A DNA stretch of 64,000 nucleotides from the NCBI GenBank assembly GCA_963765135.1, contig CAVXUX010000001.1:1-64000 (forward strand). Reading direction: 5' to 3'. Numbering within the stretch: the stretch's first letter is position 1; every line of letters begins with the position of its first letter. Positions 35,102 to 44,503 of this stretch are shown here, in pieces. A program made the translations under genes and the position numbers. This DNA comes from JACVRW01 sp963765135 (GTDB lineage: Bacteria > Actinomycetota > Thermoleophilia > Solirubrobacterales > Thermoleophilaceae). The notes under the pieces were generated by a model, which was not told where the DNA came from, searched no databases, and worked only from the letters and a program-made list of their open reading frames with translations.

Positions 35102-36925
35102 ATGGAACCTGTCTCCACCGAGCCGAAGCGCAAGGGCCGCAAGGGCTCGCTCGAGAACCCCGAGGTCGTCGAGAACGTCCCGGGACACATCATCCCGATC
35201 CTCGAGCGCGAGTTCGACGACTTCGACAACGAAGCCGAGAAGTTCCTCGCCGGCGACACGCCCGAGGACCAGTTCATCGGCTTCCGCCTCAAGCAGGGCG
35301 TCTACGGCCAGCGCCAGGCCGACGTGCAGATGATCCGCGTGAAGCTTCCCTTCGGCGGCATCACGCCGGAGCAGATGGAGGCGTTCGCCGACGTGGTCGA
35401 GAAGTACGCGCCGCTCAACAAGGGCCACATCACCACGCGCCAGAACATCCAGCTGCACCACATCCCGCTGCGCGACGCCGCGGCTGCGATCCGCGAGCTG
35501 TCCGACTCCGGCCTGTCGAGCCGCGAGGGCTGCGGCAACACGATGCGCAACGTGACCGGCGACCCGTGGGCCGGCATCTGCGAGGGCGAGCTCTTCGACC
35601 CCACCCCCTACGCCGGCGCCTACGTGCGCTACTTCGTGCGCCACCCCACGACACAGCTGATGCCGCGCAAGGTGAAGACCGCCTTCACCGCGACCGACGA
35701 GGACCGCGCGATCACCGGCATCCACGACGTGGCCTTCATCCCGCGCATCCGCGACGGTGTGAAGGGCTTCGAGATGCGCGTCGGCGGCGGCACCTCGATC
35801 ATGCCGCGCGTCGCCCCCACGCTGCGCGAGTTCGTCTCCGCCGACGACGGCGAGTACCTCAAGGTCACCGAGGCCGTCATGCGCATCTTCGACCGCCAGG
35901 AGTGGCTGCGCGCGAACCGCGCACGCGCGCGCATCAAGGTGTTCGTCGACAAGTTCGGCATCGAGGAGCTGCAGCGCCAGGTCGACGAGGAGCTCGAGGG
36001 CGACTGGGTCGACGAGCGCGACTTCGACCCGGGTCCGCTGCTGTTCGTGGACGACGAGGAGGCGGGCGCGCCGGAGGTCCCGGCCAGTTACGCCAGCCCG
36101 AACGGCGACGGCAGCGAGTTCGAGCGCTGGCGCGCCACGAGCGTGCAGCCCCAGCGCCAGGCCGGGTTCTCGGCCGTCCAGATCAAGGTGATCCGCGGCG
36201 ACCTCACGCCCGAGCAGTTCCGCGGCCTCGCCGAGATCATGCGCGACTACTCGGGCGGCTACTGCCGCACGACGGTGCACCAGAACCTCGTCCTGCGCTG
36301 GGTGCGCGACGAGAGCGTCTACGAGGTCTGGCGCGAGCTCGGCGCGCTCGGGCTCGGCGATGCCGGCGCGGACGAGGTCAACGACGTGATCAGCTGCCCG
36401 GGCACCGACTCGTGCAAGCTCGGCATCACCAGCTCGATGGGCCTCAACCACGCCGTGCGCGAGCGCATCGAGTCGATGGAGATCGAGGACCCGCTCACCA
36501 GGCGGGTGCACATCAAGATGTCCGGCTGCCCGAACGGCTGCAGCCAGCACCACATCGCGAACATCGGGTTCTACGGCGCGTCGATCAAGGTCGGCGAGCA
36601 CACGATCCCCGCGTACGTCGCCCACATCGGCGGCAACTACGAGGGCGGCGAGGTGCTCTACGGCGCGCGGCTCAAGGTACGGCTGGCCGCCAAGCGCGTG
36701 CCCGACGCGGTCGAGCGCTGGCTGCGCATGTACGAGGGCGAGCGCGAGGAGGGCGAGGCCTTCAACGCGTTCGCGGAACGGGTCGGCACCCTGCGCTTCG
36801 AGGACGAGGTGCGCGACCTGGCCCTGCCGATCGAGTTCTCGCTCGAGAACATGAGCCACTTCATCGACTGGCAGCGCGGCGAGCCCTTCCAGGTCATCCG
36901 GGGGGAGGGCGAATGCGCGGTCTAG
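35102..36925 (+). CDS. Ferredoxin-type sulfite (or nitrite) reductase
   Basis: 607 residues. Two NIR/SIR ferredoxin-like half domains are separated by two siroheme domains; the siroheme/4Fe-4S cysteines are Cys432, Cys438 (SCPGTDSC) and Cys476, Cys480 (GCPNGC), the standard CX5C...CX3C set. HITTRQNIQLHHIPL and TTVHQNLVLRWV are the substrate/siroheme-binding Arg-containing blocks. Sulfite rather than nitrite is the likely substrate because cysH, cysD and cysN follow without gaps: cysH overlaps this gene by 13 bases. It reduces sulfite to sulfide in the cytoplasm with ferredoxin. The frame is intact. The ORF's N-terminal ~25 residues are basic and non-conserved. Confidence 0.88.
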   Translation: MEPVSTEPKRKGRKGSLENPEVVENVPGHIIPILEREFDDFDNEAEKFLAGDTPEDQFIGFRLKQGVYGQRQADVQMIRVKLPFGGITPEQMEAFADVVEKYAPLNKGHITTRQNIQLHHIPLRDAAAAIRELSDSGLSSREGCGNTMRNVTGDPWAGICEGELFDPTPYAGAYVRYFVRHPTTQLMPRKVKTAFTATDEDRAITGIHDVAFIPRIRDGVKGFEMRVGGGTSIMPRVAPTLREFVSADDGEYLKVTEAVMRIFDRQEWLRANRARARIKVFVDKFGIEELQRQVDEELEGDWVDERDFDPGPLLFVDDEEAGAPEVPASYASPNGDGSEFERWRATSVQPQRQAGFSAVQIKVIRGDLTPEQFRGLAEIMRDYSGGYCRTTVHQNLVLRWVRDESVYEVWRELGALGLGDAGADEVNDVISCPGTDSCKLGITSSMGLNHAVRERIESMEIEDPLTRRVHIKMSGCPNGCSQHHIANIGFYGASIKVGEHTIPAYVAHIGGNYEGGEVLYGARLKVRLAAKRVPDAVERWLRMYEGEREEGEAFNAFAERVGTLRFEDEVRDLALPIEFSLENMSHFIDWQRGEPFQVIRGEGECAV

Positions 36926-37527
36926 TCGACGCCACAGCGGAGGAGATCGTGGCCGTGGCGGTCGAGCGCCACCACCCCAACCTGGTGCTCGCCTGCTCCT
37001 TCCAGAAGGAGGAGTCGGTCCTGATCGACATGCTGATGGGCATCGAGCCCTCCGCGCGCGTGTTCACAATCGACACCGGCGTGCTGTTCCCCGAGACATA
37101 CGAGACCTGGCGCAAGATCGAGGACCGCTACGGCCTTCACGTGGAGGTCCTGGACGCCACGCCGCCGAACGGGACTCCGTGGAGCGCGAGCAACTGCTGC
37201 GGCCAGCGCAAGGTCGACGCGCTCGATCGCGCCCTCGCGGAAACGGACGCCTGGATCACCGGCATCCGGCGCGAGCAATCGGTGACGCGCGCGGACGCCG
37301 AGAAGGTGGAATTCCAGTCCTCACGCGGGGTTTGGAAGTTCAACCCGCTGGTCGACTGGAGCGAGGCCGACATCTGGCGCTATGTGCACGAACACGACCT
37401 TCCCTACCATCCGCTCCACGACCAGGGGTACGCTTCCATCGGCTGCGGCCCTTGCACATTGCCTGGAAACGGCCGTGAAGGGCGTTGGGCCGGCCAGGAG
37501 AAAACGGAGTGCGGACTGCACGTATGA
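36913..37527 (+). CDS. cysH: Adenylylsulfate (APS) reductase, thioredoxin-dependent
   Basis: 204 residues. The PP-loop-like segment LACSFQKEESVLIDML lies at residues ~26-41. Two Cys pairs, Cys-Cys in NCCGQRK and Cys-x2-Cys in IGCGPCTLPG, would bind the 4Fe-4S cluster that marks APS (not PAPS) reductases, and the C-terminal ECGLHV holds the catalytic Cys. It reduces APS to sulfite. It overlaps the sulfite reductase gene by 13 bases and its own stop overlaps cysD (ATGA), so translation is coupled. Confidence 0.88.
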   Translation: MRGLVDATAEEIVAVAVERHHPNLVLACSFQKEESVLIDMLMGIEPSARVFTIDTGVLFPETYETWRKIEDRYGLHVEVLDATPPNGTPWSASNCCGQRKVDALDRALAETDAWITGIRREQSVTRADAEKVEFQSSRGVWKFNPLVDWSEADIWRYVHEHDLPYHPLHDQGYASIGCGPCTLPGNGREGRWAGQEKTECGLHV

Positions 37528-38471
37528 GCGTGCTCGACAGCCCGCCTGAAGCGCGCGGCGACCACATGAGCTACGAGATCTCACACCTCCGGGCCCTCGA
37601 GTCGGAGGCTATCCACGTGATCCGCGAGGTGGCCGCGGAGCTCGAAAGCGGCGTGCTGCTGTTCTCCGGCGGCAAGGACTCGGCGGTGCTGCTGCACCTC
37701 GCCCGCAAGGCCTTCCACCCCGCCGGCCTGCCGTTCCCGGTGATGCACGTGGACACCGGGCACAACTTCCCCGAGGTGATCGAGTACCGCGACCGGATGG
37801 TCGCCGACGTCGGCGCCGAGCTGATCGTCGCCAGCGTGCAGGAGTCGATCGACAAGGGCCGCGTCGTCGAGGAGAAGGGCCCGCGCGCCTCGCGCAACCG
37901 GCTGCAGTCCGTGACGCTGCTCGACGCGCTCGAGGAGCACGGCTTCAAGGCGGCCTTCGGCGGGGCCCGCCGCGACGAGGAGCGCGCCCGCGCCAAGGAG
38001 CGCATCATGTCGTTCCGCGACGACTTCGGGCAGTGGGACCCCAAGGTTCAGCGGCCCGAGCTGTGGAACCTCTACAACGGCTACATCAAGCCCGGCGAGG
38101 GCGTCCGCGTGTTCCCGCTCTCCAACTGGACCGAGCTGGACGTCTGGCAGTACATCAGCGAGGAGGGGATCGACCTGCCGTCGATCTACTTCGCGCACGA
38201 GCGCCTCGTGTTCCGCCGCGACGGCATGCTCTACGCCACCTCCGAGTTCGTGGAGCTGCTCCCCGGCGAGAAGCCGTTCAACGAGTCGGTCCGTTTCCGG
38301 ACGGTGGGCGACATGAGCTGCACGGGCGCGATCGCGTCCGAGGCCGCCACGCTCGAGGCTGTGGTGGCCGAGATCGCCGCCACCCGCATCACCGAGCGCG
38401 GCGAGACGCGTGCGGACGACCGCGTCTCCGAGGCGGCGATGGAGGACCGCAAGAAGGAGGGGTACTTCTGA
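37524..38471 (+). CDS. cysD: Sulfate adenylyltransferase subunit 2
   Basis: 315 residues from ATG 37524, which overlaps the cysH stop; an internal ATG at 37566 is also possible. The PP-loop LLFSGGKDSAVLLHLARKAF is at residues ~45-64, followed by FPVMHVDTGHNFPEVIEYRD, GGARRDEERARAKERI, YIKPGEGVRVFPLSNWTELDVWQYI and the C-terminal MEDRKKEGYF, all diagnostic for CysD. With CysN it makes APS from sulfate and ATP. AAGGAGG near its end serves cysN. Confidence 0.92.
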   Translation: MSVLDSPPEARGDHMSYEISHLRALESEAIHVIREVAAELESGVLLFSGGKDSAVLLHLARKAFHPAGLPFPVMHVDTGHNFPEVIEYRDRMVADVGAELIVASVQESIDKGRVVEEKGPRASRNRLQSVTLLDALEEHGFKAAFGGARRDEERARAKERIMSFRDDFGQWDPKVQRPELWNLYNGYIKPGEGVRVFPLSNWTELDVWQYISEEGIDLPSIYFAHERLVFRRDGMLYATSEFVELLPGEKPFNESVRFRTVGDMSCTGAIASEAATLEAVVAEIAATRITERGETRADDRVSEAAMEDRKKEGYF

Positions 38472-39756
38472 GCGGCGCGGCCACCAACGGCAACCCGCCG
38501 TCGGCCGTCGCCACCTCCGAGCTGGTCCGCTTCGCCACGGCGGGATCCGTGGACGACGGCAAGTCGACCCTGATCGGTCGCCTGCTGTACGACACCAAGT
38601 CGATCTTCGAGGACCAGCTCGAGCACGTGGAGCAGAGCTCGAAGCGGCGCGGCGACGGCTACACGAACCTGGCGCTGCTCACCGACGGCCTGCGGGCCGA
38701 GCGCGAGCAGGGCATCACGATCGACGTCGCCTACCGCTACTTCCACACGCCGCGGCGCAAGTTCATCATCGCCGACACCCCCGGCCACGAGCAGTACACG
38801 CGCAACATGGTCACGGGCGCGTCCACGGCCGACCTCGCGCTGGTGCTCGTGGACGCGCGCAAGGGCGTTCTCGAGCAGTCGCGCCGCCACGCGTTCATCG
38901 CGTCGCTGCTGCGCATCCCGCACCTGGTCGTGTGCGTGAACAAGATGGACCTGGTCGACTGGGACCAGTCCGTATTCGACCGCATCACGGCGGAGTTCTC
39001 GGGCTGGCTCGCCAAGCTCGACATCCACGACGTGACCTTCATCCCGATCTCGGCGCTGCACGGCGACAACGTCGTCGATCGCTCCGAGAAGATGCCCTGG
39101 TACGCGGGCAGCTCCCTGCTCTACCACCTCGAGCACGTGCACGTGGCGTCCGACCGCAACCTGCGCGACCCGCGCTTCCCGGTGCAGTGGGTGGTCCGCC
39201 CGATGACCGACGAGCACCACGACTACCGCGGCTACGCGGGCGAGGTGGCCTCGGGCGTGCTGCGTACCGGCGACGAGGTCGTGGTGCTGCCGTCGGGCAA
39301 GACCTCGCGGATCGCCTCGATCGACGTCTTCGAGGGCGAGCTCGAGGAGGCCTACCCGCCGCTCTCGGTGACGCTGCGGCTGGAGGACGACATCGACGTG
39401 TCGCGCGGCGACATGATCTGCCGCCCCGAGAACCGGCCGACCGAGGCACGCGAGATCGACGCGATGGTCTGCTGGATGTCCGAGCGGCCGCTGTCGCCCT
39501 CGTCTCGCTACCGGATCAAGCACACGTCGCGGGCCGCCCTCGCCAAGGTGGACGAGGTGCGCTACCGCATCGACGTGAACTCCCTCCACCGCGACAAGGA
39601 GGCGAACGGGCTCGAGCTGAACGAGATCGGGCGCCTGCGGCTGCGGCTGTCGACGCCGCTGTTCGTCGACGAATACCGGCGCAACCGCGCCACCGGCAGC
39701 TTCATCCTGATCGACGAGTCGACCAACGACACCGTCGGCGCGGGCATGGTTTGTAG
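38468..39756 (+). CDS. cysN: Sulfate adenylyltransferase subunit 1 (GTPase), CTG start
   Basis: About 428 residues. The EF-Tu-like GTPase domain has G1 TAGSVDDGKSTLIGRLL, the EREQGITIDVAYRYF switch I, DTPGHEQYTRNM (G3) and VNKMDLVDW (G4), followed by beta-barrel domains (RPMTDEHHDYRGYAG, SSRYRIKHTSRAALAKV). There is no CysC kinase domain. No ATG, GTG or TTG occurs in frame before the P-loop; the CTG at 38468 overlaps the cysD stop (CTGA) and lies 7-8 nt after AGGAGG, so it is the likely start. As written the frame stays open beyond 39.75 kb; one missing T in GTTTGTAG would restore the ending ...VGAGMVL and TAG at 39754-39756. Confidence 0.85.
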
Positions 39757-39776
39757 GCCTCTGGCGCTCCCAGCGC

Positions 39777-40670
39777 GTGGATTTCGCCCTGATCGCGTTC
39801 GGCCTCGGGGTCGGCGTGCTCGTCGGCATGACCGGGATCGGCGGTGGCTCGCTGATGACGCCGATGCTGATCCTCGTCTTCGGGGTCACGCCGATCACCG
39901 CGATCGGGTCAGACCTCACCTACGCCGCGGTCACCAAGACCGTCGGGGGCTACAAGCACTGGCGCCAGCGCACCGTCGACGTGCAGCTGTCGAGCTGGAT
40001 GGCGATCGGCTCGGTGCCGGCGGCCGTGTTCGGCGTGTGGATGCTCGACCTCCTGGAGGATGCCGCCGGACGCGACTTCGACGATCTGCTGCTCACGGTC
40101 CTCGCGGCGGCGCTGCTGCTCACCGGCGCCGCAACGCTGGTGCGCGCCTTCCTGAAGCGCATGCACGAGCGCGAGCGCGACACGATCGCGCTGGAGCGCC
40201 GGCACAAGATCGCCGCGGTCGTGCTCGGGGCGTGCGTGGGGTTCGTGCTCGGTGTGACCTCGGCCGGCAGCGGCGCGCTGATCGCCGTCGGCTTGATCCT
40301 GCTGTTCCGCCTGTCGCCCACCCGGGTGGTCGGTACGGACGTCTTCCACGCCGCGATCCTGCTCTGGGCCGCGGGACTCGCCCACGTGAGCGCGGGCAAC
40401 GTCGACTTCGGCTTGGTCGGCACGATCCTGATCGGGTCGATCCCGGGCGTGTGGGTCGGCAGCCACTGGTCGGTCCGCGTGAACCCGGCCGTGCTGCGCA
40501 CCACGCTGGCGGTCGTGCTGATCGGCGCCGGACTCGCGCTCCTGATCAAGGCAGGACTGGACCTGCCGCTCGAGGTGATCGTCCCGTTCCCGCTGGCCGT
40601 CATCGCGCTGCTGGTGGTCACGATGGTCCGTTCCCGGCGGGCTCGAAATCAGATACCATCCGGTATGTGA
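39777..40670 (+). CDS. TauE/SafE family sulfite/sulfate-type permease
   Basis: 297 residues, GTG start, eight predicted helices. Helix 1 FALIAFGLGVGVLVGMTGIGGGSLMTPML carries the family's G-rich GxGGG signature; the second repeat begins LGACVGFVLGVTSAGSGALIAVGLIL. Such proteins move sulfite, sulfonates or other C1-C2 organic anions. Its place 20 bases after cysN supports a role in sulfur supply, importing sulfate/sulfonate or exporting excess sulfite. The last codons contain the operator-like palindrome before the P450 gene. Confidence 0.8.
   Translation: MDFALIAFGLGVGVLVGMTGIGGGSLMTPMLILVFGVTPITAIGSDLTYAAVTKTVGGYKHWRQRTVDVQLSSWMAIGSVPAAVFGVWMLDLLEDAAGRDFDDLLLTVLAAALLLTGAATLVRAFLKRMHERERDTIALERRHKIAAVVLGACVGFVLGVTSAGSGALIAVGLILLFRLSPTRVVGTDVFHAAILLWAAGLAHVSAGNVDFGLVGTILIGSIPGVWVGSHWSVRVNPAVLRTTLAVVLIGAGLALLIKAGLDLPLEVIVPFPLAVIALLVVTMVRSRRARNQIPSGM
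40653..40666. promoter_or_regulatory. TetR-type operator at the P450 start
   Basis: ATACC (40653-40657) and GGTAT (40662-40666) with a 4-base centre form the usual half-site arrangement bound by many TetR regulators. It ends immediately before the P450 GTG at 40667. The tetR gene is the one after the P450. Confidence 0.5.
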
Positions 40671-41992
40671 CCGCCACCCTTCCGCCCGGCCCGACCACCT
40701 CGCGACCGCTGCAGACGGTGCGCTGGATCTACCGGCCGGGGCCGATGCTCGAGGATTGCCGGCGCCGCTACGGCGACATGTTCACGCTGCGCATCGCGCA
40801 CGAGGGCAACTGGGTCTTCCTCGCCGATCCCGACGCGATCAAGCAGGTCTTCACCGGCGATCCGCGCGTGCTCCACGCCGGCGAGGCCAATGTCGTGGTG
40901 CTGCCGCTGCTGGGCCACCACTCGCTGCTGCTGCTCGACGAGGGCGCCCACATGTCGCAGCGCAAGCTGATGCTGCCGCCGTTCCACGGGGAGCGCATGC
41001 GCGGCTACGAGCAGGTCATGACCGAGGTGGCCGCCGAGGAGATCGACAGCTGGCCCGCGGGTCAGCCCTACGCGGTCCGCCCGGCGATGCAGCGCATCAC
41101 GCTGGAGGTCATCATCCGCACGGTCTTCGGCGTGCAGGACGCCGCGCGGCGCGAGCGACTGCGGGCGACGCTGAGCGGCGCGCTCGAGTGGGGCTCGGAT
41201 CCGCGCCGGATGGCGATGCTGGCGGCGCTCGGCCCCCAGCGACTGGCGCGCTCGGGCCTGTTCCGGCGCGTGCGCGAGCCAGCCGACGAGCTGATCTACG
41301 ACGAGATCCGCGAGCGCCGCGCCGCTCCCGACCTCGCCGAGCGCGACGACGTGCTGTCGATGCTCCTGCAGGCCCGCCACGAGGACGGCAGCGAGATGAG
41401 CGACGAGCAGCTGCGCGACCAGCTGATGACGCTGCTGGTGGCGGGGCACGAGACGACCGCGTCGTCGCTCGCCTGGGCGGTCGAGCGCCTGGTGCGCAAT
41501 CCGCCCGTGCTGGCGCGTCTGCGCGACGAGGTCGAGGCCGGCGACGACGAGTACGTGGACGCGGTCTGCAAGGAGACGCTGCGGCTGCGGCCGATCCTCG
41601 CGCTGGTGCTGCGGCGCCTGACCGAGCCGATGGAGATCGGCGGCCGCCTGCTGCCCGCCGGCGCGAACATCGCACCCTGCATCTACCTCGTGCACCGGCG
41701 CCCGGACATCTACCCCGAGCCCTACGCGTTCCGGCCGGAGCGCTTCATCGAGCGGCCGGCCGGCACCTACACCTGGATCCCGTTCGGCGGCGGCGTGCGC
41801 CGCTGCCTGGGGGCGAGCTTCGCCCAGTTCGAGATGCGCGTCGTGCTGCGCGAGCTGGTCCGGCGCCTCGAGCTGCGCACCAGGGACGAGCGGCCGGAGC
41901 GGGTCACGCGGCGCGCGATCACGCTCGTGCCCGACCGCGGCGGCGAGATCGTGGTGGAGCGCGTGCCGGCGCGCGTGCCCGCCCTGGCGTGA
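40667..41992 (+). CDS. Cytochrome P450
   Basis: 441 residues, GTG start overlapping the TauE stop (GTGA). The I-helix oxygen-activating motif AGHETTASSLAW, the K-helix ExxR in KETLRLRP, and the heme-binding loop FGGGVRRCLG with its Cys ligand are all present. The sequence resembles the CYP families with eukaryote-like K-helix and ERR triad (FRPERFIE) found widely in actinobacteria. The substrate is unknown; no ferredoxin or reductase gene is adjacent. Likely regulated by the TetR protein encoded next, through the palindrome at its start. Confidence 0.88.
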   Translation: MTATLPPGPTTSRPLQTVRWIYRPGPMLEDCRRRYGDMFTLRIAHEGNWVFLADPDAIKQVFTGDPRVLHAGEANVVVLPLLGHHSLLLLDEGAHMSQRKLMLPPFHGERMRGYEQVMTEVAAEEIDSWPAGQPYAVRPAMQRITLEVIIRTVFGVQDAARRERLRATLSGALEWGSDPRRMAMLAALGPQRLARSGLFRRVREPADELIYDEIRERRAAPDLAERDDVLSMLLQARHEDGSEMSDEQLRDQLMTLLVAGHETTASSLAWAVERLVRNPPVLARLRDEVEAGDDEYVDAVCKETLRLRPILALVLRRLTEPMEIGGRLLPAGANIAPCIYLVHRRPDIYPEPYAFRPERFIERPAGTYTWIPFGGGVRRCLGASFAQFEMRVVLRELVRRLELRTRDERPERVTRRAITLVPDRGGEIVVERVPARVPALA

Positions 41993-42621
41993 CCACCCGC
42001 AAGGAGCGCCAGGCGCGCACCCGAGAGCTGTTGATGGAGTCGGCCGCCACCGTCGCGGCGCGGCGCGGGATCGAACGCGCTTCCCTCGACGAGGTCGCCG
42101 AGCGAGCCGGCTTCACCAAGGGCGCGGTCTACGCGAACTTCAGCAACAAGGAGGAGCTGTTCCTGGCGATGCTCGACGCCCACTTCGAGGCGCGCTTGGA
42201 GGAGCTGGACCGCATCGTCTCGACCGAGGCCGACCCCGACGCCCAGGCGCGCGAGGCGGCCCAGGGCCTGATGCGCATGCTCGACGCGCAGCCCGAGCAC
42301 CATCGCCTGTTCTTCGAGTTCGCCGTGCACGCGGCGCGCAACGAGGACTTCCGCGAGCAGCTCGTGGCCCGCTACCGAAGCCTGCGCGAGCGCCTCGCCG
42401 ACCTGCTGGCCGAGCGCGTCGAGCGACTCGGCATCGATCCGGTCGTGCCACCCGCCGACGTGGCGGCCATGGCGTTCGCGATGGCCAACGGGATGGCGCT
42501 CGAGCGGCTCCTGGAGCCCGAGGCGGTGCCGGACAGCCTCTTCGGCGAGATGATGGCCACGTTCTTCATCGGACTGCGCGCCCGGGCAGGCGTGCCGCCG
42601 CCGCCTGAAGGCCCGACGTAG
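41989..42621 (+). CDS. TetR-family transcriptional regulator
   Basis: 210 residues, GTG start overlapping the P450 stop (GTGA). The N-terminal HTH reads RTRELLMESAATVAARRGIERASLDEVAERAGFTKGAVYANFSNKEELFLAMLD, a textbook TetR domain; the rest is helical ligand-binding domain. Co-transcription with the P450 and the operator-like site at 40653-40666 suggest autoregulated repression released by a P450 substrate. The 3' end overlaps the convergent hydrolase gene by 56 bases. Confidence 0.85.
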   Translation: MTTRKERQARTRELLMESAATVAARRGIERASLDEVAERAGFTKGAVYANFSNKEELFLAMLDAHFEARLEELDRIVSTEADPDAQAREAAQGLMRMLDAQPEHHRLFFEFAVHAARNEDFREQLVARYRSLRERLADLLAERVERLGIDPVVPPADVAAMAFAMANGMALERLLEPEAVPDSLFGEMMATFFIGLRARAGVPPPPEGPT

Positions 42622-44476
42622 CGGTCCGCGCCGAGAGCACCGCGCGGACGCGCTCGCCGCGCAGGCGCCCGCTCACCCGGCGGCCGCGCAGCGAGAGCGC
42701 GCCGTCGACCGCCCCGCCTAGGCGCAGCCGGCCGCTCTGACGCTGGGCGCCGAAGCGCCGCACGAATCCGCTCACGCGCACGCCCGGCACGAACTTCACG
42801 TCGTCGAGGTGCAGCCGGTTGTCTCCGTCGAGCCGGTAGCGCCCGCCGCGCAGTCCGCCGCCGCGCGCCAGGTCGGGGTCGCGCTCGTCGAAGATGAAGC
42901 GCGTCAGGGTGTCCTCCCCAACGTCGCGCAGGGTGAGCGCGAGCGCCGTCAGCGCGCGCCCGCGGAGGCCCCCGACGCCGGCCGTCACGGGCACTCGGGT
43001 CAACCTCCTGGGCGGCGGCGGCGAAGCCGGGAACTCGCGCCGGCGGCGCGGGCAGGCTGTCGACACCGGCTGGTTGCGGAAGAAGTGCGCGAACGCCTGC
43101 TCGGCGCAGCCCGACGCGTCCGAGCCGAGCACCGAGTGGCCGGTGGCCGGCGCCACCACCAGCTTGGCCCGCGGGAACTGGGCGGCCACGCGCTGCGCGC
43201 CCTCGACCGGGGTGCGCAGATCGTCCTCGCCCTCGAGCAGCAGCACCGGCACGTCCGGCATCGGGCCCGGGCCGAAGACCGGTTCGACCGGGAACGCGGG
43301 CCAGCGGTCGCACAGCTGGAGCAGGTCGTTGTCGAGCAGGCTGACGCGATCGAACGGGAAGAACGCCGTATCCGGGATCAGCGCGGCGGAGGCCGCGGCA
43401 TCGTGCCGGCGCTGAACCGGATCCGGGGGCGTCGCGCGCGCCCACGGGAAGCGCATCTCCTCGCAGGTGGTGGCGGTGAACAGGGCCGTGCTGAGCAGCC
43501 GCGGCGGCGGCGGTTCGCCCTCGACCGAGAACGAGCGCCGGCCGAGCCGCAGCAGCGGCATCGTGTCGCCGTCGAGTGCGGCGCGCACCGCCCCGGGCAG
43601 CGCGGCCCGCAGCGCGGGGTCGAAGTCCCCCGCGATCAGCATCAGGAAGAGCTCGCCGCGGCTGAGGCGCGCCGGCCGGCGGCGGCCATGCGGGTCGACC
43701 ACCTGGCCGCGCACGTCGCCCCTCTCCATCCGACGCACGAGCCGCGCCAGGTCGTCCAGCGGATCGGCGGTGAACGAGCTGCAGCCGGAGCGGCAGAGCG
43801 AGCGCAGCACGCGGGGGATCGCCTCGAGCGTGGGCCGGTAGAGCGGGTCGGGACCGTCGACCTCCAGGACCGAGTCGAGCACCAGCCGCTCGACGTTGGC
43901 GGGATAGGTGAGCGCGTAACCGAGCGCGACCTTCACCCCGTAGGAGGTTCCGTACAGGGCGATCTTGTCGAGCCCAAGCGCCACGCGCAGCGCCTCGATG
44001 TCCTCCACCGAGTCGCGGCTCGTGTAGTGGAAGCGCCGCGCGCCGAGGCGCCCGGCGCACTGGCCCGCGGCTCGCCCGGCGTCGAACAGGTTGGAGCGCT
44101 CCAGCGCGAGGCAGCGCAGCAGCCCCGAGCGGCCGGTGCCGCGCTGGTCGAAGACGATCAGGTCGCGGTGGCGAAAGGCCGGCGCGAGCACGCCGATGCC
44201 GTCTCCCTCGAAGGCCTCGGTGGCGGACTGTCCGGGCCCGCCGGCGAGCACGAACAGAGCGCCCCGGCGCGGCCGCTTCTGGGCGCGGATGCGCTTGACG
44301 AACAGCGACACGTGGCCGGGCGTGGCCCCGGTGCGGTCGAGCGGGACGCTCACGCGGGCGCAGCCGAACAGGTAGGCGCCGCAGCGGGTGAAGTGCGGCA
44401 CCGCGCCGGCCTGGGCCGGGGCGAGCAGGCTCGCCGCGACGGCGAGCAGGGCGGCGACGGAACGCACGCCGCTCAT
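42566..44476 (-). CDS. Secreted alpha/beta hydrolase, TAP (tripeptidyl aminopeptidase) type
   Basis: 636 residues with a signal peptide (RSVAALLAVAASLLAPAQAGA). Blocks: GALFVLAGGPGQSATEAF (oxyanion region), HRDLIVFDQRGTGRSGLLRC, ALYGTSYGVKVALGYALTYP with nucleophile elbow GTSYG, VPVLLLEGEDDLRTPVEGAQ (Asp) and VVAPATGHSVLG (His). The last ~150 residues form a beta-rich C-terminal domain not in the basic TAP fold. The next gene upstream encodes a paralogue with the same layout. Likely secreted proline-type aminopeptidase or esterase. Confidence 0.8.
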   Translation of the reverse strand: MSGVRSVAALLAVAASLLAPAQAGAVPHFTRCGAYLFGCARVSVPLDRTGATPGHVSLFVKRIRAQKRPRRGALFVLAGGPGQSATEAFEGDGIGVLAPAFRHRDLIVFDQRGTGRSGLLRCLALERSNLFDAGRAAGQCAGRLGARRFHYTSRDSVEDIEALRVALGLDKIALYGTSYGVKVALGYALTYPANVERLVLDSVLEVDGPDPLYRPTLEAIPRVLRSLCRSGCSSFTADPLDDLARLVRRMERGDVRGQVVDPHGRRRPARLSRGELFLMLIAGDFDPALRAALPGAVRAALDGDTMPLLRLGRRSFSVEGEPPPPRLLSTALFTATTCEEMRFPWARATPPDPVQRRHDAAASAALIPDTAFFPFDRVSLLDNDLLQLCDRWPAFPVEPVFGPGPMPDVPVLLLEGEDDLRTPVEGAQRVAAQFPRAKLVVAPATGHSVLGSDASGCAEQAFAHFFRNQPVSTACPRRRREFPASPPPPRRLTRVPVTAGVGGLRGRALTALALTLRDVGEDTLTRFIFDERDPDLARGGGLRGGRYRLDGDNRLHLDDVKFVPGVRVSGFVRRFGAQRQSGRLRLGGAVDGALSLRGRRVSGRLRGERVRAVLSARTATSGLQAAAARLPGRAVR

Positions 44477-44503
44477 TATGGGGAGCCCGACCCGAACGGG
44501 TGC

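Noticed and set aside
33736..37527. A 1263-codon plus-strand frame starting inside the amidase region.
   Set aside because: Only its last 205 codons (cysH) are real; the rest is antisense to the amidase and out of frame with the sulfite reductase.
38033..41992. A 1319-codon open frame that runs from inside cysD through cysN to the end of the P450, as if CysN and P450 were fused.
   Set aside because: The part between 39757 and 40666 is out of frame with the well-supported TauE/SafE gene and has no protein-like sequence. A single missing T at the cysN stop explains the read-through.
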